From assembly GCF_000308455.1 (NCBI RefSeq), contig NZ_BAFP01000034.1, positions 1 through 58,727 of the forward strand: a stretch of DNA of 58,727 nucleotides, written 5' to 3'. Origin of the DNA: Nocardia abscessus NBRC 100374 (GTDB lineage: Bacteria; Actinomycetota; Actinomycetes; Mycobacteriales; Mycobacteriaceae). The notes below the pieces were generated by a model, which made no database searches, had not been told where the DNA came from, and saw only the letters and a list, made by a program, of their open reading frames with translations. Below are positions 1 through 8,878 of the stretch, in pieces. How positions within the stretch are numbered: position 1 is the first letter of the stretch; each line of letters begins with the position of its first letter. Position numbers and translations under genes: made by a program.

Positions 1-1057
1 CCAGGCCCGCGACCGTTTCCAGCGTTCCGGCCGGAGCGGTCGCGATCAGCGTGACCAGGGCGGCGGAGCCCAGCGCCAGCAGCAGGTACATCACGCCCGT
101 GGTGAACGCCGCGATCCAGCGCCGCTTCGGGTCCGGGTGGGCGGCGGGCGCCGCGGAGAGCGCGGCGCTGATGGCGGCGAGGTTGACGGCATGCCCGCCC
201 GCCGGCGCCCCCACGACGGTGCCGAGACCGGTGACGGTCATCGCCGCGCGCCATGGCACCCGGTAGTCGAACGAGGCGAGCACCGCGGTACCCGGAATGT
301 TCTGCGACGCCATGGTGACGATGTAGAGCGGAATCGCGACACCGATCAGCGCCTGCCAGCTCCAGTGCGGCAGCGTCAGTTCCAGCCGCGGAGCCATGGC
401 GCCGACGTCGAGGTGCCGATGCTGCACCGCGATGCTGATCGCGGCGCCTGCCGCGGCGGTCGCGAAGGCGGCGATCACGGCCCAGCGCTGGGCATACCGT
501 TGCAGCACGAGCCACACCAGGATCACCGGAACCACCACCGCCGGACTCGTCTGCACGGCCCGGACCGGAGCCAGGCACAGCGGCAGCAGGACGCCGGCCA
601 GCATGGCCTGCGCTATCTCCACCGGAATCGCGGCGACCAGCGCGCCCAGCCGCTGCCACAGTCCGGTCACCACGATCAGGACACCGGCGACCACGAACGC
701 CCCGATCGCGGCGGGCCAGCCGCCCGCCACCGCGCCGGTCCCGGCCAGCAGCGCCGCGCCGGGCGTGGACCAGGCCAGGGTGATCGGCATCCGGTAGCGG
801 TAGCTCAGCGCCATCATGCCGATCGCCTGCGTCAGGCACAGCGCGAGCAGACCCGACGCCGCTTGCGCGGGGCTCGCCCCGACCGCGGTCAGCCCGCTCA
901 GCACCACGGCGAACGAACTGGTGAAACCGACGAGCGCCGTCACCGCACCCGCGCCCAGCGGCGGCAGCAGTCCGGTCCGCGACCGTTCCTGTTGCCGCGT
1001 CGCGGTGGCGGGGGTGGTGGAAACGTTCGACACCGGTCGGATATTGCCCCTGGTCAC
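1..1057 (-). CDS. benE: BenE-family benzoate/H+ symporter (3' end cut by window edge)
   Basis: Inner-membrane transporter of the BenE family, expected to import benzoate or a similar aromatic acid by proton symport. Reading the minus strand from a GTG at 1057 gives about 352 codons without a stop, running off the window start, so the C-terminus is missing. Visible family signatures are WSTPGAALLA near residue 100 and a stretch containing MASQNIPG, both typical of BenE, within a chain of hydrophobic segments. The start is uncertain: a second in-frame GTG at 1033 has an AGGGGC 13 bases ahead, while the 1057 start has a TACCCT box just upstream. The gene diverges from the rhodanese gene. No aromatic degradation genes lie next to it in the window, so the substrate is inferred from the family only. 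Confidence 0.85.
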   Translation of the reverse strand, partial: MTRGNIRPVSNVSTTPATATRQQERSRTGLLPPLGAGAVTALVGFTSSFAVVLSGLTAVGASPAQAASGLLALCLTQAIGMMALSYRYRMPITLAWSTPGAALLAGTGAVAGGWPAAIGAFVVAGVLIVVTGLWQRLGALVAAIPVEIAQAMLAGVLLPLCLAPVRAVQTSPAVVVPVILVWLVLQRYAQRWAVIAAFATAAAGAAISIAVQHRHLDVGAMAPRLELTLPHWSWQALIGVAIPLYIVTMASQNIPGTAVLASFDYRVPWRAAMTVTGLGTVVGAPAGGHAVNLAAISAALSAAPAAHPDPKRRWIAAFTTGVMYLLLALGSAALVTLIATAPAGTLETVAGL

Positions 1058-1207
1058 GAGGGTATGTCGCCTGCCAGTGCCGCGAAACTGGCCTGACTTG
1101 GCGCCGGTCGTGACGTGCGACACGAGAGTATGGCCACACCGGCACATCCGGATGCGTAGGGTGGGGGAGTCGGTGCGCGAGGACGCGATTCGGGACGAGG
1201 AGCTGAG

Positions 1208-2026
1208 TTGAGCGCGGTACTGATCTCACCGGGCGAGCTGCGGGAAGCTTTGGCGGACAAGCGGCTTCGCCTACTGGATGTCCGATGGGCGCTGGGCGAC
1301 CCGGACGGGCCGCAGCACTATCTCGCCGGGCACGTCCCCGGCGCGGTGTTCGTGGACCTGGAAACCGAACTGGCCGCGCCGCCCTCACCCGCGCGCGGCA
1401 GGCACCCGCTACCGGATCTCGCGCAGCTGGAGAAGTGCGCGCGCAGCTGGGGGCTGCGCGAGGGCGACCCGGTGGTCGTCTACGACGCGACCGGCGGCAT
1501 GGCCGCCGCCCGAGCCTGGTGGCTGCTGCGCTGGGCCGGCATCGCCGACGTGCGCATTCTCGACGGTGGGCTGCCCGGCTGGATCGCCGCGGGCGGGCCG
1601 GTCGCGACCGGAGCCGAAACGGATCCTGAGCCGGGCGATGTCGTATTGAGCCCCGGCCACCTGCCGGTGATCGACGCCGACGCGGCGGCGCGCTGGAAGG
1701 GCGTGCTGCTGGACGCGAGGGCGAGCGAGCGCTTCCGCGGAGACGTGGAACCGATCGATCCCCGCGCCGGGCACATTCCCGGCGCGCTGAGCGCTCCGAC
1801 CGCCGACAACCTCGACGCCGAGGGCCGCTTCCGCGCCGCTGAAGAGCTGCGCGAGCGCTTCGCCGGTTTCGGGTCCGGGCCCGTAGCCGTGTACTGCGGT
1901 TCCGGTGTGACGGCCGCCCACCAGGTCGCGGCGCTGGCCGTCGCGGGCCTGGAGGCTGCTCTGTATCCCGGCTCGTGGTCGCAGTGGTCGAACGATCCCA
2001 AACGGCCGGTCGCGACCGGCAGCTAG
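1208..2026 (+). CDS. sseA: Sulfurtransferase with two rhodanese domains
   Basis: Thiosulfate/3-mercaptopyruvate sulfurtransferase-type protein of 272 residues, the usual length for the two-domain family. The N-terminal rhodanese fold (about 1-130, with LLDVRW and YDATGGMAAARAWWLLRW) is the inactive half. The C-terminal half (about 150-265) carries the active loop CGSGVTA with the sulfur-accepting Cys230. It acts in the cytoplasm in sulfur transfer or detoxification; which donor it uses cannot be told from sequence. The TTG start at 1208 is preceded by GAGGAG 6 bases upstream, which makes it a better choice than any internal start. It ends 66 bases before a convergent small gene. The symbol is by similarity to the actinobacterial SseA/CysA group and is tentative. 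Confidence 0.88.
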   Translation: MSAVLISPGELREALADKRLRLLDVRWALGDPDGPQHYLAGHVPGAVFVDLETELAAPPSPARGRHPLPDLAQLEKCARSWGLREGDPVVVYDATGGMAAARAWWLLRWAGIADVRILDGGLPGWIAAGGPVATGAETDPEPGDVVLSPGHLPVIDADAAARWKGVLLDARASERFRGDVEPIDPRAGHIPGALSAPTADNLDAEGRFRAAEELRERFAGFGSGPVAVYCGSGVTAAHQVAALAVAGLEAALYPGSWSQWSNDPKRPVATGS

Positions 2027-2092
2027 CCCGCGCCTGCGCCGCGAGGGTTCACGCAGGAGGCGGTGATCGCGGCTCGCCCGCGCCGAACGGTC

Positions 2093-2455
2093 CTACAGCC
2101 AGGCGCGAGCCAGGAGATCGTCGTCGGCGACCTCGCTCGCCCGGGGCGGGAATCGGGTGGCCGCGATCGACTCGACGTGTATCCCGTCGTGCCCGATCAC
2201 CCACGAGCCGCCGCGCTCCTCGCATTCGGCGATCTTGGCGAAGGCGGTGAGCAGGAACGTGATGGCCTCGCGCGGGTCGGCGGTGCGGGCCAGCCGCTGG
2301 GATTCACCGGGCCGCGACAGGTCCAGCCACACGCCTGCCTGCCCGTCGAGCCGCATGCCGACGATCTTGTCGGCGTGCACGAAGGTGAATTTGCGCCGTT
2401 CCCACGCGGTCGTCGGGGTGAAGCTCTGCTCGAGAACCTGGAGCAGAATCGTCAT
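2093..2455 (-). CDS. Conserved hypothetical protein, 120 aa
   Basis: Small soluble protein without a family I can name. It starts MTILLQVLEQSF and alternates short hydrophobic and acidic stretches with no signal peptide, membrane segment or metal motif. The ATG at 2455 has a strong GGAGGA 5-6 bases upstream, and third-codon GC is high, so I take it as a real gene. It is convergent with the rhodanese gene and divergent from the SNF2 helicase gene. Function unknown. Confidence 0.7.
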   Translation of the reverse strand: MTILLQVLEQSFTPTTAWERRKFTFVHADKIVGMRLDGQAGVWLDLSRPGESQRLARTADPREAITFLLTAFAKIAECEERGGSWVIGHDGIHVESIAATRFPPRASEVADDDLLARAWL

Positions 2456-2605
2456 GCTGCTTCCTCCGCTTCTCTTGCCACAAAGCTGCGGTTATTCTGC
2501 GATGACCTGCGGATATTCCAGTATGTTCCGGTATCGCGCAGAAATCCACAACGGTCGGGCCGCGGTGTGTGCGGCCGTGTCGGACCGGCCTGATTGGATG
2601 GGCTG

Positions 2606-5423
2606 ATGCTGCACGGACTGTGGTCGCCGGGATCCGGGTTGCTGCTCTGGCAGGACTCGCCGGTGGCCGCGTCGTCCGCCGAGCTCCCCGATCCGCTGGG
2701 CGGCGTGCTGCGGGCGTCGAAGTTCCGGCACCGTGCCGAGGTCATGGTCGTCGCGAACGGCGTCGCCGCGACCGAGCAGGTGCGCGCGCACGCGCTGGCT
2801 CCCGTCGCGGCCGTCGCGGCCCTGCGGCAGCGACTGCCCGCCGAGCTGGTCTCCGGGGATCTGCGTTTCCTCGCGCACGTCGCCCACGGCATCGAACGCT
2901 GGGTGCGCCGGGCGTGTCGTGCCGGAGCTGCGCCGCGAGGACGGCCAGTGGTGGGTGCGCTGGCGGCTGGTCGGCGGCGAGCGGCAACGCGCCTGGCTGG
3001 CCGAGCTCGCGGTCGCCATGCCGCAGGCCCTGCGCGTGGCCGGGCGTCCGGCGGCGCTGCTCGACGACATGGTCACCGAGCTCGCCGATCCGATCGCGCG
3101 GGCGCTGGCCGACCTGCCGGATTCGCCGCATCCCCTGGTGGCCGCTCTGGCCGGGGACACTCCGCTGGACAACGGCAGCTATCAGGTCGCCGAGGTGCTG
3201 GAACGCTGGCGGGCCAGCCTGACCGGCGACGAACCGGAACTGGTGCTGCGCCTGCTCGAACCGGATGGCGAACTCGGCGTCGCCGACGAGTCGGTGGCGC
3301 TGTGGCGGCTGGAGGTCTGTTTGCGGGTCACCGGCGAGGCGCCCAGAACCGTGCCGCTGCACGAGGATCCGAACCTCCTCCGGATCGCGGTGGACAAGCT
3401 CGGCGCGGCGCAGCGCGCGTATCCGAGGTTGCGCGACCTGCCGAGCGATCCGCACAGCATGGATCTGCTGTTGCCCACCGAGGTGGTGTTGGACCTGGTC
3501 GCGCACGGCGCGCACGCCCTGCACGCCGCGGGAGTCCACTTGCTGCTGCCGCGCGCGTGGAATGTGGCCGAACCGAGCATGCGGCTGCGGGTGGACAGCG
3601 CGGTGCCCGCCGCGGAGAGCACCGTCGGTCTGCCTGGCCTGGTCTCCTATCGCTGGGAGCTCGCGCTCGGCGACATGGTGCTGACGGCGGCCGAGATGCA
3701 GCGGCTGGTGCGCGGCAAGTCCGATCTGGTCCAGCTGCGCGGTCAGTGGGTACAGGCCGATCACAAGGCGCTGGCGGCCGCGGCCCGCTACGTCGCCGCG
3801 CACACCGACGACTCGCCGGTCACCTTCGCGGACATGCTCGGCGAGATCGCGGCCTCCCGCGTGCCGCAGGTGCCGATCACCGAGGTCACGGCCTCGGGAT
3901 GGGCGGCGGACCTGCTCGACCGCGCGCGCGAGCCGGTAGCGGTCGCCGCGCCCGTCGGGCTGAAGGCCCAGCTGCGCCCCTACCAGGAACGCGGCCTGGC
4001 ATGGCTGGCCGCCATGAGCCGGATGGGTTGCGGTGCGATCCTGGCCGACGACATGGGACTCGGCAAGACCGTCCAGGTGCTCGCCTTGCTGGTGCACGAG
4101 CGCGAGACGGCCGAAGCCGCGGCCGAGCCGCCCGGCCCGACCCTGCTGGTGTGCCCGATGTCGGTGGTCGGGAACTGGCAGCGCGAGGCGGAGCGGTTCG
4201 CGCCCGACCTGCGGGTGTGGGTGCATCACGGCGCGGGACGGCGGGCCGGCGCCGAACTCGGCGAGACGGTCGCCGCCGCGGACCTGGTGGTGACCACCTA
4301 CGCGCTGCTCGCGCGCGACGCCGAGGAACTCGGCAGGCAGCACTGGGCCCGCGTCGTCCTGGACGAAGCGCAGCACATCAAGAACGCGGGAACGCGGCAG
4401 GCGCGGGCGGCACGGTCGCTGCGCGCGCGACATCGGCTGGCGCTAACCGGCACCCCGGTGGAGAACCGGTTGGAAGAGCTGCGCTCCATCATGGATTTCG
4501 CGATGCCGAAGGTGCTCGGCAGCCCCCAGTCGTTCCGCGCGCGCTTCGCGGTGCCGATCGAACGCGAGCGCGACCAGAACGCGATCAGCCGCCTGCGCTG
4601 GCTCACCCAGCCGTTCGTGCTGCGCCGGGTGAAGACCGATCCCACGGTGATCAGCGATCTGCCGGAGAAATTCGAGATGACGGTGCGGGCGAACCTCACC
4701 GTCGAGCAGGCCGCGCTCTATCAGGCGGTCGTGGACGACATGCTCGCCAAAATCAAGGACGCGAAGGGCATGGCCCGCAAGGGCGCCGTGCTCGGCGCGC
4801 TCACCCGGCTCAAACAGGTGTGCAACCATCCCGCGCACTTCCTGGCCGACGGGTCGAGCGTGCTGCACCGCGGCGCGCACCGATCGGGCAAGCTCGCCCT
4901 GGTCGAAGACGTGCTCGAGGCGGTACTCGCCGATGGCGAGAAGGCTCTGCTGTTCACCCAGTTCCGGGAATTCGGCGAGCTGGTGGCGCCGTATCTGGTC
5001 GAGCGATTCGGCGCCGAGATCCCGTTCCTGCATGGTGGCGTGCCGAAGAAGAAGCGCGACGCGATGGTCACCCGGTTCCAGGCGCCGGACGGACCGCCGC
5101 TGATGCTGCTGTCGCTCAAAGCGGGCGGCACCGGGCTCAACCTCACCGCCGCCAATCATGTGGTCCACCTGGACCGCTGGTGGAATCCCGCGGTGGAGAA
5201 CCAGGCCACCGACCGCGCGTTCCGGATCGGCCAGCGGCGCGATGTGCAGGTGCGCAAGCTGGTCTGCGTGGACACGATCGAGGAGCGGATCGACGAGATG
5301 ATCAACGGGAAGCGGCAACTCGCCGATCTGGCCGTCGGCGCGGGGGAGAACTGGATCACCGAGCTGAGCACCGATGAATTGCGCGACCTGTTCGCCCTGG
5401 GCGCGGCGGCGGTGGGCGAATGA
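2606..5423 (+). CDS. SNF2-family DEAD/DEAH helicase (HelZ-like), apparent frameshift
   Basis: Swi2/Snf2 ATPase of the bacterial RapA/HepA-like group, about 938 residues if the frame is repaired; these enzymes remodel protein-nucleic acid complexes using ATP. The N-terminal part (MLHGLWSPGSGLLLW, from ATG 2606 with GGATGG ahead) reads in one frame to about 2908. The rest, from GRVVPELRRED at 2910, reads in the next frame without interruption to 5423. One extra base in the run at 2906-2912 explains this. Catalytic motifs are intact: Walker A in DDMGLGKTVQ, LDEAQ (a DEAQ rather than DEAH box), LTGTPVENR, then the helicase C lobe with FTQFREFGEL, GGTGLNL and WWNPAVENQATDRAFRIGQ. The upstream 300 residues fit the SNF2-associated domain. 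It overlaps the SWIM gene by 4 bases, so the two are cotranscribed. The shift may be a sequencing error or a real lesion. Confidence 0.8.
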
Positions 5424-6187
5424 GTCCCTTCGTCGACTACTCCGAGTACGGGAAGAAGCTGCCGGTGCGCGGCGGGGTGGAAGCACGCAGCAGGCGCGGT
5501 GGCTTCGGGCGCACCTGGTGGGGCAAGGCCCTGGTGGACTCGGTCGAGCGGATGGCGGAGCCGGGCCGGCTGGCGCGCGGTCGCAATTACGCCAGGTCGG
5601 GGCAGGTGGTGAACTACCGGATCGAGCCGGGTGCGGTGACGGCGGAAGTGCAAGGCAGCCAACCGCGCCCGTTCACCGCGGTGTTCACCGTGCGCCCGCT
5701 GCGCGAGGAGGAAATCGCGGAGCTCATCGAGACCATTCGCTCGGCTCCGGGCATGCTGACCGAGATCGCCTCGGGCGCATTGCCGACCGGGCTCGGGCCG
5801 CTGCTGCTGCCGAGCACCGCGGCGGAGCTGGATTTCACCTGCACCTGTCCCGACCCGGGCTGGCCGTGCAAGCACGTGGCGGCAGTCTGCTATCTGCTGG
5901 CCGAGCGGCTCGACGAACACCCGCGCGAGATCCTGACCCTGCGCGGACTCGATCTGGACACACTGATCGGTGGTATCGAGCGCGAACCGGGACCGCCCGT
6001 TTCCGACGACCCGTACGGTGCGAACATCCCTTTGCCGGATCTGCCCACTGTCGAATTCCGCCCGGCGCCCGAGGATTTGGATCCGGTGCTGCTGCGCAGG
6101 GCGCTGCGGATGACCTCGGCCGACGAGACGACCGCCGCGACCGGCCTGCGCGAGCTCACCGCGCTGTATCGGCGGTTCGACCGCTGA
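5420..6187 (+). CDS. SWIM zinc-finger protein
   Basis: Protein of 255 residues with one SWIM zinc finger. The Cys/His cluster CTCPDPGWPCKH at about residues 140-151 gives the CxCx(n)CxH ligands, followed by a helix VAAVCYLLA. SWIM domains bind DNA or partner proteins and are often encoded beside SNF2 ATPases, as here, where the ATGA overlap with the helicase gene implies translational coupling. The N-terminus (about 1-110, with GRTWWGKALVDSVE) matches the usual extension of this actinobacterial subgroup. It probably acts with the helicase in DNA or transcription-complex remodelling, but this is inferred from adjacency. Confidence 0.85.
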   Translation: MSPFVDYSEYGKKLPVRGGVEARSRRGGFGRTWWGKALVDSVERMAEPGRLARGRNYARSGQVVNYRIEPGAVTAEVQGSQPRPFTAVFTVRPLREEEIAELIETIRSAPGMLTEIASGALPTGLGPLLLPSTAAELDFTCTCPDPGWPCKHVAAVCYLLAERLDEHPREILTLRGLDLDTLIGGIEREPGPPVSDDPYGANIPLPDLPTVEFRPAPEDLDPVLLRRALRMTSADETTAATGLRELTALYRRFDR

Positions 6188-6222
6188 CGTTGGTCGGCAC
6201 CCAGCATCGGGGCTGTCGGTTA

Positions 6223-6306
6223 CCGCCGGACTGTCGGGGCGGGATCTAGACCGGCGGAGCGAAGGGACCGGAGACTTCCCGATGCCGGGTGCCTTTCCAA
6301 GTCTCC
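6223..6306. other. Two hairpins downstream of the helicase/SWIM operon
   Basis: In the 279-base gap after 6187 there are two inverted repeats. CCGCCGG (6223-6229) pairs with CCGGCGG (6251-6257). GGAGACTT (6270-6277) pairs with AAGTCTCC (6299-6306) and encloses a small CCCG/CGGG hairpin. Neither is followed by a T-run. They may end or stabilise the operon transcript. Confidence 0.35.
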
Positions 6307-6454
6307 CGCCTTTCGACCCCGATACGGAACTGCCCTACAGCGCCCGCACACTGCCCTTGCGCCGAACTTGTCGAACTGCCACCGCGCGCCACCGGATCGT
6401 CGCATGGCAGTGCCCGGGGCCGGGGAAGGGGCCCGAACAGGGCAAATGTTCGGA

Positions 6455-6467
6455 TAGGCTGACAGCG
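6455..6467 (+). promoter_or_regulatory. -10 box for a leaderless transcript
   Basis: TAGGCT at 6455-6460 lies 6 bases before the GTG at 6467, the spacing at which transcription would begin on the start codon. No Shine-Dalgarno sequence precedes the GTG, so a leaderless mRNA is likely. Confidence 0.5.
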
Positions 6468-7264
6468 TGGCAGGGATGAGTGCCTTGGGCGGGTTGCCTC
6501 GCGACGACCTCGGAACTCCGGTGGACGTCCGCACACCGCCGCGCCGGGTGGTGTCGCTCGTTCCGTCGCTGACCGAAGCGGTGGCGCACACCTGTCCGGA
6601 AGTGCTGGTCGCCGCGACGCAATGGTGCACGCACCCGGCCGATCTGGCGGTCGAGCGGGTCCGCGGCACCAAGAATCCGCACGTGCGGCGCATCGTCGAA
6701 CTCGCACCCGACCTGGTGCTGTGCAACAAGGAGGAGAACCGCCGCATCGACGTCGAACGCCTGCGCGCGGCGGGAATCCCGGTGTGGGTGACCGCGATAG
6801 AGACCGTCGACGAGGCGATGGTGTCGCTCACCCGGCTCTGCGTGGAGGTGCTCGGCGCCGACATCCCGGAATGGCTGCGGCGAGCCGAATCCGCTTGGGC
6901 GCCACCGCCGCCCGTACCGGTTCGCGCCGCCGTCATCCCGGTCTGGCGCGATCCGTGGATGGTGGTCGGGCGGAACACTTTCACCGGCGACATCGCCCGT
7001 CGTTTGGGCCTGCGCCTGGTGCATGCCGATCGCCCCGCCCGCTATCCGCACGTGTCGGAGGCCGAACTGACCGCGGGCGTCGACCTCGCAGTGCTTCCCG
7101 ACGAGCCCTATGTCTTCACCGAAAACGACGGACCCGAGGCGTTTGCGGACATCCCGGTCGCGTTGGTGGAGGGCCGCGCCCTCACCTGGTACGGGCCGTC
7201 GTTGGCGACCGCTCGCGCCACGCTCACCGCGCAACTGGCGCGGGCGGCTCAACTCAGTTCGTAG
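6467..7264 (+). CDS. BtuF-like helical-backbone receptor protein (cobalamin/metal-binding fold)
   Basis: Protein of 265 residues with the periplasmic-binding-protein fold of the BtuF/FecB type. RRVVSLVPSLTEAV near residue 25 is the classic opening of this family, and EENRRIDVERLRAAGIPVWVT fits the linker helix region. There is no signal peptide or lipobox, so it is probably cytoplasmic, unlike transporter-bound BtuF. No transporter genes are adjacent. Similar solitary cytoplasmic proteins are widespread in actinobacteria and are annotated as cobalamin-binding by homology only. The GTG at 6467 is chosen for its leaderless -10 box; an ATG three codons later is the alternative. The 3' end overlaps the convergent DUF3224 gene by 16 bases. 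Confidence 0.75.
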   Translation: MAGMSALGGLPRDDLGTPVDVRTPPRRVVSLVPSLTEAVAHTCPEVLVAATQWCTHPADLAVERVRGTKNPHVRRIVELAPDLVLCNKEENRRIDVERLRAAGIPVWVTAIETVDEAMVSLTRLCVEVLGADIPEWLRRAESAWAPPPPVPVRAAVIPVWRDPWMVVGRNTFTGDIARRLGLRLVHADRPARYPHVSEAELTAGVDLAVLPDEPYVFTENDGPEAFADIPVALVEGRALTWYGPSLATARATLTAQLARAAQLSS

Positions 7265-7656
7265 TCGAACCAGATGTGGTGCGTGCCATCGGCGTCCACA
7301 CTCAGTCCGCCGGTGCCCGTGATGCCGGTGAGGTCGCCGGTACCGCTGCCGGGGACGATTGTGCAGAACTCGTTCGTGCGGTCGGAGCCGCTGGTGCTCG
7401 CGACGTGCAAGAAGTTGAAGGTGCCCGCGACGCCGCCGAGCGCCCCCTCGAACGACTCCATCGCCGTATAGCTGCCCACGCCGGTGGCCTGGTCGAACGC
7501 CGCGGTGAAAACAGTCGACGAGCGGCCGTCGATCGCGCCGTCGAACTGCTTGGTGATGAGGGCGACGCCGACCGGCAGCGCGGTGGTGATCGTGGGATCG
7601 GGCACCACCTCGGTCGGGTCGAAGGAACGCACGGAGAAGGTGCCGGTAACTTTCAC
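7249..7656 (-). CDS. DUF3224 family protein
   Basis: Protein of 135 residues of the DUF3224 family, a small beta-barrel fold of unknown function. Family features are the opening KVTGTFSVRSFDP, the segment SYTAMESFEGALGGVAGTFNF, and the Gly-rich end TGTGGLSVDADGTHHIWFDYEL. An open frame extends upstream to 7713, but the GTG at 7656 fits the family length and has TAGCAT 7 bases ahead, indicating a leaderless start. It is convergent with, and overlaps, the receptor-like gene. Confidence 0.78.
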   Translation of the reverse strand: MKVTGTFSVRSFDPTEVVPDPTITTALPVGVALITKQFDGAIDGRSSTVFTAAFDQATGVGSYTAMESFEGALGGVAGTFNFLHVASTSGSDRTNEFCTIVPGSGTGDLTGITGTGGLSVDADGTHHIWFDYELS

Positions 7657-7713
7657 GCGGCAGATGCTAGCCACGGGGGCCGACAGCATCGACCGCTGCG
7701 CGGCTTCCACCAC

Positions 7714-8829
7714 TCAGTCCGCGATCCGGTAGACGCGCTGCGCCGTGGTCCGGAAGACCTGCGCGAGTTCCGCCGGTCCGCCGCCGTGGCCGGTGACGGC
7801 GGTAGCGACAGCCTCGATGCTGTTCGCGATGCTGGTGACCGGCTTGTCCACCGGGAAGTTCGAGCCCCAGATGAGCCGGTCCGCGCCGAAGACGTCCAGG
7901 GCGTGCTCGATCAGCGGGCCGATCCGGTCGAGCAGGTCCGCCGCGGGTGTCGGCGTGCCGCGCGGCGGGATCGGATGCCCCAGAATCGGCATCATCAGAC
8001 CGCTCACCTTCGCGACCACGTTCGGCCGCGCGGCCAGGGCGGCGAGATCGTCGCGCCACCGCACCAGCAGTTCCCTGCGCAGCCCCGGATGCGTGCCGGT
8101 GTGTTTACCGACGCCGCCGAAGATCCCCGCGGGCGTGCCGAGGTGGTTCAGCACGATCGGCACCTCGGGATAGCGTTCGGCCAGCGCGGTGACGTCGGGA
8201 ATGGCGTGCGAGTACACCCACGCTTCGAAGGACAGGCCGCGCTCGGCCAGCTGGGCGAAGCCGTCCAGGAAGGCTTCGGTGGTGAGCTTGCCGGGCGTGT
8301 CGGTGAACGACCGCACACCGGGATCGGGGTGGTGGGCGACCATCGTGCGGATGCCGCGCAGCAGCGGTGACGCGGCCGCGTGCGCGTCCAGCAGCTCGGC
8401 GAACCCCGGCGCCGCCGGGTCGCCGCCCGCGAGGATCGCGCCGAGGCGTGGCGCCGCCTCCAGCGGCAGCCCCGCCACCCAGGCGGTTTCCCCGGCCTTG
8501 CCCAGCGGTCCCGGCTGCGACCATTCGACCTCGATGTGCGCGACCACCTCGACCGGCGCGTTCCCGGCGTCGGCGCGGTAGTCGAACGGAAGGTAGGGCC
8601 GCAGGTAGGCGATCGGATCTCCGACGAACTCGCGATCCCGCCGCGGTGCGAGGCGCTTCGCCGCGTCCACCGGAACCGGCAGCAGCCGGAACAACTTCGC
8701 CAAGGCACTGAAATCCCGGGGTGTGGTGAACGGATCCCACTGGTGGATGTGCGCGTCGATGATCCGAATTTCCGAGAGGTCCATGTCTGCCATCCCAACC
8801 ACGCCGAAGGTTTGCTCGGCGATTGTCAC
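7714..8829 (-). CDS. Amidohydrolase family 2 protein (COG3618-like)
   Basis: TIM-barrel metal-dependent hydrolase of 371 residues, of the group containing 2-pyrone-4,6-dicarboxylate lactonase and L-fuconolactonase. It opens with IIDAHIHQWDPF, giving the DxHxH-like metal site, and has further conserved pieces in HIEVEW, VLNHLGTP and the late WGSNFPVDKP with the metal-binding Asp. The substrate cannot be named. The GTG start at 8829 is 49 bases downstream of icmF on the same strand, so it may be the second gene of an icmF transcript. An internal ATG (MADMDLSEIRI, 8793) is an alternative start. Confidence 0.82.
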   Translation of the reverse strand: MTIAEQTFGVVGMADMDLSEIRIIDAHIHQWDPFTTPRDFSALAKLFRLLPVPVDAAKRLAPRRDREFVGDPIAYLRPYLPFDYRADAGNAPVEVVAHIEVEWSQPGPLGKAGETAWVAGLPLEAAPRLGAILAGGDPAAPGFAELLDAHAAASPLLRGIRTMVAHHPDPGVRSFTDTPGKLTTEAFLDGFAQLAERGLSFEAWVYSHAIPDVTALAERYPEVPIVLNHLGTPAGIFGGVGKHTGTHPGLRRELLVRWRDDLAALAARPNVVAKVSGLMMPILGHPIPPRGTPTPAADLLDRIGPLIEHALDVFGADRLIWGSNFPVDKPVTSIANSIEAVATAVTGHGGGPAELAQVFRTTAQRVYRIAD

Positions 8830-8878
8830 ACGCCTCGCGCGGGCCGGGCCGGATTATCGGCGCGACCCGGCCCGGTCC

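Noticed and set aside
1054..1260. Minus-strand frame of 68 codons upstream of the transporter
   Set aside because: It covers the divergent promoter region and the rhodanese start, with no ribosome site or family features.
2742..4433. Open frame of 563 codons on the minus strand
   Set aside because: It is antisense to the SNF2 helicase, which has all catalytic motifs. Its composition (Arg/Gln/His-rich) is typical of shadow frames in high-GC genes.
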